Source: Kiritimatiellia bacterium
GTDB taxonomy: Bacteria > Verrucomicrobiota > Kiritimatiellia > RFP12 > UBA1067
Direction of reading: 5' to 3'
DNA length: 58,957 nucleotides
Assembly (NCBI GenBank): GCA_016296065.1
Contig: JAEDKA010000018.1
Coordinates: forward strand, 1-58,957
A model generated the notes under the pieces. The model saw only the letters and a program-made list of their open reading frames with translations. It was not told where the DNA came from and did no database searches. The translations under genes were made by a program, and so were the position numbers. Numbering within the stretch: position 1 is the first letter of the stretch; each line of letters starts with the position of its first letter. Positions 1-8,600 of the stretch are shown here, one piece after another.

Positions 1-2
1 TG

Positions 3-515
3 ATGGCGAAGGACAAGAAGAACCTCGGCAGGTACCTGAAGGAGTTCGTCGCGATACAGTGCCAGATATTCACGAAGACTTCCGAGCGCATGGGCAACCT
101 CGCAGACAAGCTCGACAAGCAGATATCGGCGTCGCCGCTCCCCAAGGAGACGCGCTACGACCTCCACATGAAGCTCCAGAGCTTCCCGCGCGGGAAGTCG
201 CTCTGCCACGGCGACTTCAATCCGACGAACGTGATCATCACGCCGAAGGGCGACTGGCGCGTCATCGACTGGAGCCATGTGCGCCTCGGCGATCCGCTCG
301 CGGACGTCGCGCGCACGTACCTGCTGTTCTGGCTTTCCGGACACGTCGCGGCGGCGGAGAAGTACATGGCCCTCGCGTGCGAGGCGCTCAAGGTGAAGCT
401 CCCCGACGTGCAGAAGTGGCTTCCTATCGTCGCAGCGGCTGAATCGTCGCGCGACCAGACGCCGAAGAACCACGAGCTGCTCCTCCACTGGGCGAGCGTC
501 GTCGACATCGAGTAG
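3..515 (+). CDS. Phosphotransferase of the APH/choline kinase fold (partial, 5' end outside window)
   Basis: The visible 170 residues are the C-lobe of an aminoglycoside/choline-kinase-like phosphotransferase. They contain the Brenner-type catalytic motif HGDFNPTNV (around residue 69) and the metal-binding aspartate in VIDWSHVRLGDPLADVAR (around residue 88). Family members transfer a phosphate from ATP to a small hydroxylated substrate such as choline, a sugar or a drug, and the substrate cannot be told here. Full-length relatives are about 250-320 residues with an N-lobe that binds ATP. That lobe is missing, and the frame is open to the window edge, so the true start probably lies upstream and the ATG at 3 is likely internal. 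The gene ends 130 bp before the hydrogenase cluster, with a strong hairpin in between, so it is probably a separate transcription unit. Confidence 0.7.
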   Translation: MAKDKKNLGRYLKEFVAIQCQIFTKTSERMGNLADKLDKQISASPLPKETRYDLHMKLQSFPRGKSLCHGDFNPTNVIITPKGDWRVIDWSHVRLGDPLADVARTYLLFWLSGHVAAAEKYMALACEALKVKLPDVQKWLPIVAAAESSRDQTPKNHELLLHWASVVDIE

Positions 516-543
516 TCCTTCCGGCCTAGTGAAGGCACGCGAC

Positions 544-583
544 GTGACGGGGTTGGCGCTGATGACGGCACCGGCCCCGTCAC
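544..583 (+). terminator. Hairpin downstream of the phosphotransferase gene
   Basis: GTGACGGGG (544-552) pairs perfectly with CCCCGTCAC (575-583). Four further pairs, two of them G-U, extend the stem inward. There is no T-run after the stem, so this may be a processing or Rho-assisted 3' end and not a classical intrinsic terminator. Confidence 0.45.
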
Positions 584-621
584 GCATGTTATGACGCATA
601 CTTATACTTGCCTAAGTTGCA

Positions 622-636
622 TGGATTTGAGATAAT
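622..636 (+). promoter_or_regulatory. Putative promoter of the first hydrogenase operon
   Basis: The sequence TTTGAGATAATAG holds a -10-like GATAAT at 631-636. It resembles the TTTGGTATAAT element seen before many genes in this window. The ATG at 646 is only 9 nt downstream and there is no room for a Shine-Dalgarno site, so the transcript would be leaderless or nearly so. No -35 hexamer is evident. Confidence 0.45.
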
Positions 637-645
637 AGTAGCGAT

Positions 646-903
646 ATGGCAAAACCCAACATTGTAATCTGCATGGGCAGTTCCTGCTTCGCGCGCGGGA
701 ACGAGAAGACCGTCGAGGCGTGCGAAAGCTTTCTCGCGGAGCGCGGGCTGAAGGACGAGGTCGACGTCGATCTCGGCGCGAGTCTGTGCACCGGGCACTG
801 CGCGGAGGGTCCGGTCGTGGTGGTGGACGGGAAGGTCTACACTCGCGTCGATCCGCTCGTCATGCGCGACATCCTCGAAAACCTCTTTCCGAAGAAGGGA
901 TAG
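646..903 (+). CDS. NuoE-like [2Fe-2S] thioredoxin-fold protein (hydrogenase-associated)
   Basis: This 85-residue protein matches the C-terminal [2Fe-2S] thioredoxin-like half of NuoE/HndA subunits. Four likely ligand cysteines are C9, C14, C48 and C52, in CMGSSC and CTGHC contexts. Such small proteins pass electrons to or from NAD(P)H-linked or ferredoxin-linked hydrogenases. The stop is 3 nt before the next gene, a hydrogenase-like sensor, so the two are almost certainly cotranscribed and may be electron-transfer partners. The start at 646 is the only ATG matching the family length, and it lies 9 nt after the -10-like element. A paralogue at 3896 precedes the second hydrogenase, so each hydrogenase has its own small ferredoxin-like gene. 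Confidence 0.8.
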   Translation: MAKPNIVICMGSSCFARGNEKTVEACESFLAERGLKDEVDVDLGASLCTGHCAEGPVVVVDGKVYTRVDPLVMRDILENLFPKKG

Positions 904-906
904 AAT

Positions 907-2655
907 ATGCTCTCGAGTCCAGTTTACACTACGGAAAACGAGTGCCAGGACTGCTACAAGTGCGTCCGGCACTGTCCCGTGAAGGCGATACGCATCGTCG
1001 ACGGCAAGGCGAGCGTGATTCCCGAATCGTGCGTCGCCTGCGGCGAATGCGTGAAGGTCTGCCCCGCGCACGCGAAGAAGATAAGAAGCGACCTCGCGCG
1101 CCTCCAGGAGCTCGTCGCGTCTGGCGCGACGCTGTACGCTTCCGTCGCGCCGAGCTTCGCCGGCTACTTCAAAGGCGTGACGATAGGGCAGCTCGCCGCG
1201 GCGCTCAAGGCCGCGGGCTTCGCGGGCGTGAGCGAGACGGCGCACGGCGCGGAATCCGTGAGCGCGCACGTCTCTAAGCTCCTCGCCGAGACGGACTCCC
1301 CGCTCGTCATCTCGTCCGCCTGCCCAGCGGCGGTCGACATGGTGCGCAAGTACCTGCCGGGCTACGCCGAGTTCATCTCGCCGCTGCCCTCGCCCGTGCG
1401 CGCGCACTGCAGGCTCATCAAGGAGAAGTACGGACACAACGCGAAGGTCGTCTTCTTCGGACCGTGCGCCGCGAAGAAGAACGAGTCCGACGCGCATCCC
1501 GACGAGCTTGCGCTCGCCGTCATCTTCCCCGCGCTTGAGCAGTTCCTCGCGGAGAAGGGCATCGCGTTCGGCGAGGAGGCAGAGCTTGCGCTCGGTCCCG
1601 CCGAGGAAGGGCGCTTCTACTCCGTCGAAGGCGGAATGAACGACACGCTGCGCGACGGCCGGACGGATGTCCGCTACGTCTCAGTCTCGGGGCTTGAGGA
1701 TTTCCGCAGGATGCTCGAGGACTTCGACCCCGCGGAGTTCAAGCTCCATCCGGAGAAGTTCACGCGCAAGCTGTTCGTCGAGGTGCTGGCGTGTCCGGGC
1801 GGATGCGTGAACGGACCGGCGATGCCGCGCGGCGCGTCGGGACTTGCGACGCTCTTCGCGACGGACGCCACCGCGCCAATTCGCGCGTCCTCTTCGCGCT
1901 GCTTCTCGCACTGCGGCACGTCCGCATATCCCGCCGCCGCGGTTGTGGACGACGAGCCGGACGAGGCTGCTATCGTCGGCGCGCTCGCGCGCGTCGGGAA
2001 GACGACGAAGGCGGACGAGATCAACTGCGGCGCTTGCGGATACAACTCGTGCCGCGAGTTCGCGAAGGCCCTCCTCGCCGGGAAGGCGGAGGAGGCGATG
2101 TGCCACATCTACCTCAAGAAGAACTTCCAGCGCACGTCGAACGCGCTCATCAAGTACATCCCCGCGGGCGTCGTGATGGTCGACTCGAAGGGGATGATCG
2201 TCGAGTGCAACCGCCTCTTCGCGGAGATGGCGGGCGCGCTCGGGGAGTACGACGCGCTCGGCAATCTCGACGGACTCGGCGTGGACGCCTTCATGCCCGA
2301 CTTCACGGAGCTTTTCGCGGGCGCGGTGGAGCACGGCAGCGAGATTGTCAAGTACCGCCAGCAGTGGAACGGTCGCATCGTCAACATCAGCGTGTTCCCG
2401 ATCAGCGTCGGCAAGTTCGCTGGCGCGGTCGTTCAGGACGTCACGAAGAACGAGGGTCGCCGCGAGGAGATCGCCGCGAAGGCGCGCGACGTCATCCGCA
2501 AGAACGTCTACACCGTCCAGCAGGTGGCGCGCCTCTTCGGCGAGCACATCGCGGAGACGGAGATCATGCTCAACGAGATCGCCGGCGCGTACGAGTCGCA
2601 GACCGTCGGCAAGCGTCTCCGCCAGGGCGGAAGCGAGGAGTACCTGAATGGCTGA
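907..2655 (+). CDS. hydS: [FeFe] hydrogenase with Fes and PAS domains, group C-like (putative H2 sensor, HydS type)
   Basis: Domain order in 582 residues: two [4Fe-4S] ferredoxin motifs (CQDCYKCVRHCP and CVACGECVKVCP, residues 15-60), the H-cluster domain (about 75-310), a four-cysteine Fes cluster domain (CGACGYNSC, about 377-402) and a PAS domain (about 415-520). The H-cluster ligands C139, C187, C296 and C300 are present. The residue before C139 is alanine (SSACPAAV) where catalytic enzymes have cysteine (TSCCPAW), and that cysteine is the proton shuttle. This change, the PAS domain and the adjacent SpoIIE-type phosphatase are known features of group C sensory hydrogenases, which are thought to signal H2 levels. 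A sensory role is inferred. The gene overlaps the next by 8 nt. Confidence 0.85.
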   Translation: MLSSPVYTTENECQDCYKCVRHCPVKAIRIVDGKASVIPESCVACGECVKVCPAHAKKIRSDLARLQELVASGATLYASVAPSFAGYFKGVTIGQLAAALKAAGFAGVSETAHGAESVSAHVSKLLAETDSPLVISSACPAAVDMVRKYLPGYAEFISPLPSPVRAHCRLIKEKYGHNAKVVFFGPCAAKKNESDAHPDELALAVIFPALEQFLAEKGIAFGEEAELALGPAEEGRFYSVEGGMNDTLRDGRTDVRYVSVSGLEDFRRMLEDFDPAEFKLHPEKFTRKLFVEVLACPGGCVNGPAMPRGASGLATLFATDATAPIRASSSRCFSHCGTSAYPAAAVVDDEPDEAAIVGALARVGKTTKADEINCGACGYNSCREFAKALLAGKAEEAMCHIYLKKNFQRTSNALIKYIPAGVVMVDSKGMIVECNRLFAEMAGALGEYDALGNLDGLGVDAFMPDFTELFAGAVEHGSEIVKYRQQWNGRIVNISVFPISVGKFAGAVVQDVTKNEGRREEIAAKARDVIRKNVYTVQQVARLFGEHIAETEIMLNEIAGAYESQTVGKRLRQGGSEEYLNG

Positions 2656-3835
2656 CGACCTCTTCATCGAGATGGAGGCCGCCCAGTACACCAAGACCGG
2701 GCAGGGCGCGTGCGGAGACGACGTCAGGTTCATGACCGTCGAGAAGGAGAACAGGCACCTCGTGGCGCTCTCCGACGGACTCGGCAGCGGCGTGAAGGCG
2801 AACGTTCTCGCGACGATGACGACTTCGATGGCGATCAAGTTCCTCGAGTCGAACGTCCCGATGCTCGAGGCGGTCGAGATCATCATGGACTCGCTTCCGA
2901 TATGCGAGGTCAGGAAGATCGGCTACGCGACGTTCTCGCTCTTCGACTTCCGCCTCGGCGGGAAGGCGCGCATCAGCGAGATGGGGAACCCCGGCTACAT
3001 CCACCTCAGGGGCACGGAGGAGATCGCGCCGCTCAAGGACGAGCAGGTCGTCTCCTCGCACTGGCCAGACCGCGAGGTGAGGGAGTGCGAGGCCGATTTC
3101 CGCGCGGGCGACCGCATCATCATGTGCTCCGACGGCGTAACGCAGTCGGGACTCGGCGTCCGCAAGGACATGAAGTTCGGCTGGCGGCGCTCGGGCGTAC
3201 TCAAGTTCGCGCAGGAGAAAATCGCCGCCGACCCCGGCATCTCCGCGCGCGACCTCAGCGCGGCGATTGCGCGCGAGGCGCTCTTCCTCACGCCGGGCGG
3301 ATGCAAGGACGACATCAGCTGCGTCGTCTGCTACCTTCGCCATCCGCGCGTCATGCGCGTCTTGACGGGTCCGCCGTTCTACAAGGACCACGACGCGGAC
3401 TACGCGCGCAAGGCTACGCTTGGCTTCGACCACGTCGTCATCTGCGGCGGAACGACCGCGAACATCATGGAGCGCGAGCTCGGCGTGAAGGTGAAGGTGA
3501 AGCTTTCGGACATGAAGTCGTCCGGCGGGCTCCCGCCGGTCGGGACGATGGAGGGCGTCGGCATCGCGACGGAGGGCATCCTCACGCTCGGGCGCGTCCT
3601 CTCGGCTCTCGAGCAGATGCGTCCGCCCGAGCGCGAGCCCGCGGCCGCGCGCGCGATCCTCGAGCGCATGATGCGTCACGACCGCATCGAGTTCGTCATC
3701 GGCACGAAGGTGAACGAGTCGCACCAGGACCCGAACATACCGCAGGACCTGGAGCTCCGCCGCTCCGTCGTCAAGCGCATGACCGCCGCGCTCGAGAAGA
3801 ACTACCGCAAGAAGGTCACCGTAGACTACTACTGA
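2648..3835 (+). CDS. SpoIIE/PP2C-family protein phosphatase linked to the hydrogenase sensor
   Basis: The 395-residue product has a PPM/SpoIIE fold. Metal-binding acidic motifs are visible in GDDVRF, ALSDGLGSG and CSDGVTQSG, with DDISCVV near the domain end (about residues 1-225). The C-terminal part (about 255-330, VICGGTTANIMERELGVKV) forms a second domain I cannot name. The start ATG overlaps the end of the hydrogenase gene and has GGAG upstream, so translation is probably coupled. Known group C [FeFe] hydrogenase loci pair the sensor with such a phosphatase. The inferred path is H2 or redox state, to the PAS hydrogenase, to phosphatase activity on an unknown phosphoprotein. Ser/Thr kinases occur at 16868-22053 in this same window, but no direct link is shown. 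Confidence 0.82.
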   Translation: MADDLFIEMEAAQYTKTGQGACGDDVRFMTVEKENRHLVALSDGLGSGVKANVLATMTTSMAIKFLESNVPMLEAVEIIMDSLPICEVRKIGYATFSLFDFRLGGKARISEMGNPGYIHLRGTEEIAPLKDEQVVSSHWPDREVRECEADFRAGDRIIMCSDGVTQSGLGVRKDMKFGWRRSGVLKFAQEKIAADPGISARDLSAAIAREALFLTPGGCKDDISCVVCYLRHPRVMRVLTGPPFYKDHDADYARKATLGFDHVVICGGTTANIMERELGVKVKVKLSDMKSSGGLPPVGTMEGVGIATEGILTLGRVLSALEQMRPPEREPAAARAILERMMRHDRIEFVIGTKVNESHQDPNIPQDLELRRSVVKRMTAALEKNYRKKVTVDYY

Positions 3836-3856
3836 TTTCCCCGTTGCGGCGGGATA

Positions 3857-3865
3857 TGGTATAAT
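3857..3865 (+). promoter_or_regulatory. Extended -10 promoter of the second hydrogenase operon
   Basis: TGGTATAAT has a perfect TATAAT at 3860-3865 preceded by TGG, an extended -10 element. The start codon is 30 nt downstream with AGGAG before it, so this mRNA has a conventional leader. Confidence 0.65.
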
Positions 3866-3895
3866 ACCAAGATAAGTCACAGATTAGGAGACATC

Positions 3896-4159
3896 ATGGA
3901 CAAGATCAAAGTCGAGGTTTGCTGTGGGACGGCGTGCTATCTGCTTGGCGCCGCCAATCTCATGTCGCTTGAGGACATGCTGCCCGAGAACTGCCGTGGC
4001 AGGGTCGAGGTCGAGGCGAAGACGTGCCTCGAGCTCTGCGAGAAGGAGAACCTCGGCGGCGCGCCGTACGTGAGGTTCAACGACACCGAGATCATGGCGC
4101 AGGCGACTCCCGAGAAGGTGCTCGCGCGCATTGCCGAACTCGCGGGGGAGACCGAGTGA
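3896..4159 (+). CDS. NuoE-like [2Fe-2S] thioredoxin-fold protein, second copy
   Basis: An 87-residue paralogue of the protein at 646. Candidate cluster ligands are C9 or C10, C14, C44 and C48 (VCCGTAC and CLELC). It precedes the group B hydrogenase by one base: its TGA ends at 4159 and the next ATG begins at 4161. The two genes are therefore very likely translationally coupled, and the small protein probably serves as electron donor, acceptor or redox adaptor for that hydrogenase. AGGAG lies 7 nt before the start. Sequence identity to the first copy is low beyond the cysteine pattern. Confidence 0.8.
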   Translation: MDKIKVEVCCGTACYLLGAANLMSLEDMLPENCRGRVEVEAKTCLELCEKENLGGAPYVRFNDTEIMAQATPEKVLARIAELAGETE

Positions 4160-4160
4160 C

Positions 4161-5555
4161 ATGCTTAACGGAGCTACCTTCATCCGCCGCGAACTGATGA
4201 TCCGCATCGTGCGCGCCTTCGACGACGGCACGCTCGAGACGGAGCTCGACCAGATTCCGATCAAGCTTAGGCCCAAGAACTCCGCCGCGTCGCGCTGCTG
4301 CGTGTACCACGACCGCGCGATCCTCAAGTACCGACTTATGGCGATGCTCGGCATATCCGTCGAGGACGAGACGGACGAGTCGAAGTCGCTCGCCGCGTAC
4401 TACGCCGAGAAGGCGTGGGGAGGCAGCACGAACGAGACGAAGCCCAAGACGCCGCTCAGCGTCTGCGGACCCGCGTGCAGCGGCTGCCCGGACGCGAAGG
4501 TCGTCTCCACGCCGAACTGCCGCGGGTGCTTCGCGCGCCCGTGCGTCTACAACTGCCCTAAGAAGGCGATCTCCATCGTCGGCGGTCAGTCGGTAATCGA
4601 CCAGTCGCTCTGCATCAAGTGCGGCAAGTGCATCACCGCATGCCCGTACCACGCGATCGTGAAGACGTCCGTCCCGTGCGAGGAGGCGTGCCCCGTGGGG
4701 GCGATCCGCAAGAACGAGCACGGCGTCGCGGAGATTGACTTCGCGAGGTGCATCTTCTGCGGGAAGTGCTTCGCGGCGTGTCCGTTCGCGGCCGTCATGG
4801 AGCGCTCCCAGCTCGTTGACGTGCTCGCGGCGATGAAGCGCGGCGAGAAGCTCGTCGCGATGATTGCTCCCGCCGCGGAGAAGCAGTTCCCCGGCAAGAT
4901 CGAGCAGCTTCTCGCCGCCTGCGCGAAGGCCGGCTTCAAGGACGTCATGGAGGTCGCGCTCGGCGCGGAGAAGACGACCGAGCACGAGACGGCTGAGTTC
5001 ATAGAGCGCATGGAGAAGGACCAGAAGACGTTCATGACGACGTCGTGCTGCCCCGCGTGGGTGAACCTCGTCGGCAAGCACATGCCCGACCTCATAGACC
5101 ACGTTTCGCTCACGCCGAGTCCGATGATCTACGCCCGGGAGATCGTGAAGGCGAAGGATCCGGACGCGAAGACGGTCTTCATCGGGCCGTGCGTCGCGAA
5201 GCGCAGCGAGGCGCGCCGCAAGGACGTCGACTACGTGCTGTCCTTCGAGGAGCTCGGCGCGATACTCGCCGGACGCAAGATCGACGTCATCGCGTGCGAG
5301 CCGTGGCCGGTGGAGCGTCCCGCGAACCCGACCGCGCGCAACTACGCGCGGAGCTGCGGCGTGACGGATGCGGTCCTCGCCGAGGCGACCTCTAAGATCC
5401 CGGGCTTCAAGCTGAACGCGAAGCAGATCAACGGCATCGACAGGAAGACCTGCACGATGGTGAAGCTTCACGCCTCCGGGAAGATACCAGTGAACTTCCT
5501 CGAGGTGATGGCCTGCCCCGGCGGATGCCAGAACGGGCCATGCTCGCTTTCGTAA
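4161..5555 (+). CDS. Group B-type monomeric [FeFe] hydrogenase
   Basis: This 464-residue protein carries an N-terminal cysteine-rich region (CGPACSGC and CRGCFARPC, residues 99-125), ferredoxin-like [4Fe-4S] motifs (CIKCGKCITACP and CIFCGKCFAACP) and the catalytic H-cluster domain. L1 is TSCCPAW with C296 as proton shuttle and C297 as ligand. L2 is GPCVAKRSE with C344. L3 is MACPGGC with C452 and C456. All residues for catalysis are present, unlike in the upstream sensor. Proteins with this cysteine pattern are group B enzymes of fermenting anaerobes, which most likely evolve H2 from reduced ferredoxin. An in-frame ATG at 4131 would overlap the previous gene. The one at 4161 has GGGGGAG upstream and was preferred. 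The protein ends 8 residues after the last ligand cysteine. Confidence 0.87.
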   Translation: MLNGATFIRRELMIRIVRAFDDGTLETELDQIPIKLRPKNSAASRCCVYHDRAILKYRLMAMLGISVEDETDESKSLAAYYAEKAWGGSTNETKPKTPLSVCGPACSGCPDAKVVSTPNCRGCFARPCVYNCPKKAISIVGGQSVIDQSLCIKCGKCITACPYHAIVKTSVPCEEACPVGAIRKNEHGVAEIDFARCIFCGKCFAACPFAAVMERSQLVDVLAAMKRGEKLVAMIAPAAEKQFPGKIEQLLAACAKAGFKDVMEVALGAEKTTEHETAEFIERMEKDQKTFMTTSCCPAWVNLVGKHMPDLIDHVSLTPSPMIYAREIVKAKDPDAKTVFIGPCVAKRSEARRKDVDYVLSFEELGAILAGRKIDVIACEPWPVERPANPTARNYARSCGVTDAVLAEATSKIPGFKLNAKQINGIDRKTCTMVKLHASGKIPVNFLEVMACPGGCQNGPCSLS

Positions 5556-5670
5556 AAGGCGCTGCGCCACGCGCGCCCACGAACGCCTGATTCGCTGGAT
5601 AAATTGCCTGGCGCGCTCGATTGCGCCGTTTTCCATCATTCCGCTGGGTGATGGCGGGGTGGGTGCGATT

Positions 5671-5680
5671 TTGGTACAAT
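5671..5680 (+). promoter_or_regulatory. Extended -10 promoter abutting the GH97-GH5 gene
   Basis: TTGGTACAAT, with TACAAT at 5675-5680, ends 6 nt before the ATG at 5687. Transcription would start at or next to the start codon, giving a leaderless mRNA. No -35 is recognisable. Confidence 0.6.
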
Positions 5681-5686
5681 AGGGTC

Positions 5687-8600
5687 ATGAAAACCAGATT
5701 AGCACTTTCCATCGCCGCGGCTGTCGCGTGCATTGCCGCGTTTGCTGAGTCATTGACCTGCGCCTCTCCCGACGGGAAGAACGCGCTTATCTTCGCGCTC
5801 GGCGAAAAAGGCGAGCCGACGTATTCGTTCGCGTACCGCGGCAGAACCGTCGTTGAGCCTTCGACCCTCGGCTTCGACATCAAGGCGCTCGGGAAGGACG
5901 CCTTCGAGGGACGCAAGCCTGGGGAGCTCAGGACGGGATTCGTCCTCGCGGGCGTAGAGCGCGCGAGCGCCGACGAGACGTGGAAGCCCGTCTGGGGCGA
6001 GGAGAGCGAGATACGCGACCGCCACGAGGAGATGCTCGTCAAGCTCGTGCAGAAGGGCACCGGACGCCGCATGGACCTGCGCTTCCGCGTGTTCGACGAC
6101 GGAATGGGATTCCGCTACGAATTCCCCGCGGATGACGACAACTCCGTCGCCCGTCTCGTTCCGGGCGAGAACATCGCGCCCGAGGGAAAGACTCAGCCGC
6201 TCACCCACTTCACCATCGTCGAGGAGCGCACGCGCTTCAACCTTCCGTGCGACGCGACGGCGTGGTGGATTCCGGCCGACTACGAGACGCAGGAGTACCG
6301 CTACACGAAGTCGCGCGTCAGCGAGATACCGAGCCTCTTCAAGGGCGCACCGGACGCGAACCTTTCGTCGACTCTCACCGACTTCCCGGCAGTCCAGACG
6401 GCGCTGATGCTCAGGTACGACAACGGAATGCTCGTCAACATCCACGAGGCGGCGTGCGTCGACTACGCCACGATGCACCTCAGGGTCGAGGGGACGTCGT
6501 TCGAGTCCTCTCTCACGCCCGACGCGACCGGCGCGAAGGGATGGATGCAGACGCCGTGCAAGTCTCCGTGGCGCACGCTTATCGTCGGCGACAAGGGCGC
6601 GGACATCCTCGCCTCGCGCATCACGCTCAACCTCAACGAGCCGTGCGCCATCGAGGACACGAGCTGGATACATCCGGTGAAGTACATCGGCGTCTGGTGG
6701 ACGATGATAACCGGCGCGAAGAACTGGGCGTACATGCCAGATCCGTCGATGCACGCGGCGAACACGACGAACGTCATGCGCCACATCGACTTCGCGGCGG
6801 AGCACGGATTCGACGAGGTGCTTGTCGAAGGGTGGGATATCGGATTCGAGGACTGGTTCGGCAAGGAGAAGGACGCGGTGTTCGACTTCGTGACGCCGTA
6901 TCCCGACTTCGACCTAGAGGGGCTCAACAAGTACGCGCACGAGAAGGGCGTGAAGCTCATGATGTACCACGAGACGAGCGCGTCGACGCGCAACTACGAG
7001 CGCCATCTCGACGAGGCTTACGCGCTCATGAACCGCTACGGATACGACACCGTCAAGGCCGGATACGTCGGCAACATCCTCCCGCACGGCGAAACGCACT
7101 ACTCGCAGTGGAGCAACAACCACTACCTCTACTGCATCAAGGAGGCGGCGAAGAGGAAGATCATGGTGAACCAGCACGAGGCGGTGCGTCCGACCGGACT
7201 CTGCCGCACGTGGCCGAACCTCATCGGCAACGAGGCGGCGCGCGGAACGGAGTACGAGTCGTTCGGGGGCAACAACGCCGACCACACGACGATACTTCCG
7301 TTCACGAGGCTCGTGGGAGGTCCGATGGACTACACGCCAGGCATCTTCGAGACCGATCTTTCCAAAATCTGCTCCTGGAAGAAGCAGCGCATCTCCTCGA
7401 CGCTCGCGGGGCAGCTCGCGCTCTATGTCACGATGTTCTCTCCGCTGCAGATGGCGGCGGACGTTCCGGAAAGCTACGAGAAGCGCCTTGATGCGCTCCA
7501 GTTCATCAAGGACGTTCCGTGCGACTGGGACGAGTCGCGTTATCTCGAGGCGGAGATCGGTGACTATGTGACGATCGTCCGCAAGGCGAAGGGCAAGGAC
7601 GAGTGGTATCTAGGGATGAAGGCGGACGAGAACGCGCACGAAGCTGATATTGCGCTTGATTTCCTGACGCCCGGCAAGACGTACGAGGCGACGATCTACG
7701 CCGACGCGCCGGACGCGGTGTACCGCACAGAGACGGCGGGCAACTACGTCATCGAGAAGCGAACAGTGTCGGCGTCCGACAGACTCCACCTCCGCGCGGC
7801 GCCCGGAGGCGGCGCGGCTGTCTCGTTCAAGCCTGTCCGTGCGGCGCGCCTTCGCGGATTCAACCTGCTTGACATGTTCTCGGTCGACTACACGTCCGGG
7901 ACATTCAGAGAGGAGGATTTCGAGCTCATCGAGAAGTGGGGCTTCAACTTCGCGAGGCTTCCGATAGACTACAGGTTCCTCGTCAAGGGACGCGACTGGA
8001 AGAACTGGACGGACTTCGACGAGGATGCGCTCCGCAGGCTCGACGCGGCAGTCGAGATGGGGAGGCGGCACAAGGTGCATGTACAGCTGTGCCTGCACAG
8101 GATTCCCGGCTACTGCGTGAATCCGCCCGCGGAGCCGACGGACCTCTTCTCCGACCCCGAGGCGCTCCGCGTTGCGTGCCTTCACTGGAAGACGCTCGCG
8201 AAGCGCTACAGGGGCGTGCCGGCGGCGGAGCTTTCCATAAACCTCTTCAACGAGCCGAAGTACATGGAGGAGGAGAAGTACGTCGCCGTTGTGGAGGCGC
8301 TTGTCGCGGCGATACGGGAGGTTGACGCGGAAAGGCCGATAGTCGTGGACGGAATCGGCTACGGGCGGGTCGTCCCGAAGTCGCTCATCGGGAAGAACGT
8401 CGGCTTCAGCTGGCACTGCTACGATCCGTTCTTCGTCACCCACCACAAGGCGCCGTGGGCCGATCCCTCGGGCACGAGCGAAGAGCCTCGCTGGCCTGTC
8501 GACGGGAGGAGTCCGGAGAAGTGGCTCACGGAGGAGACCTACGATGGAAAGGGCTGGGGCGAGGCAATCGCGTCCGGCGCGCCTGTACACGTCGGTGAGT

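Noticed and set aside
4131..4160. Upstream ATG as start of the group B hydrogenase
   Set aside because: It lies inside the preceding gene and gives a non-conserved tail. ATG 4161 follows a GGGGGAG site and the previous stop.
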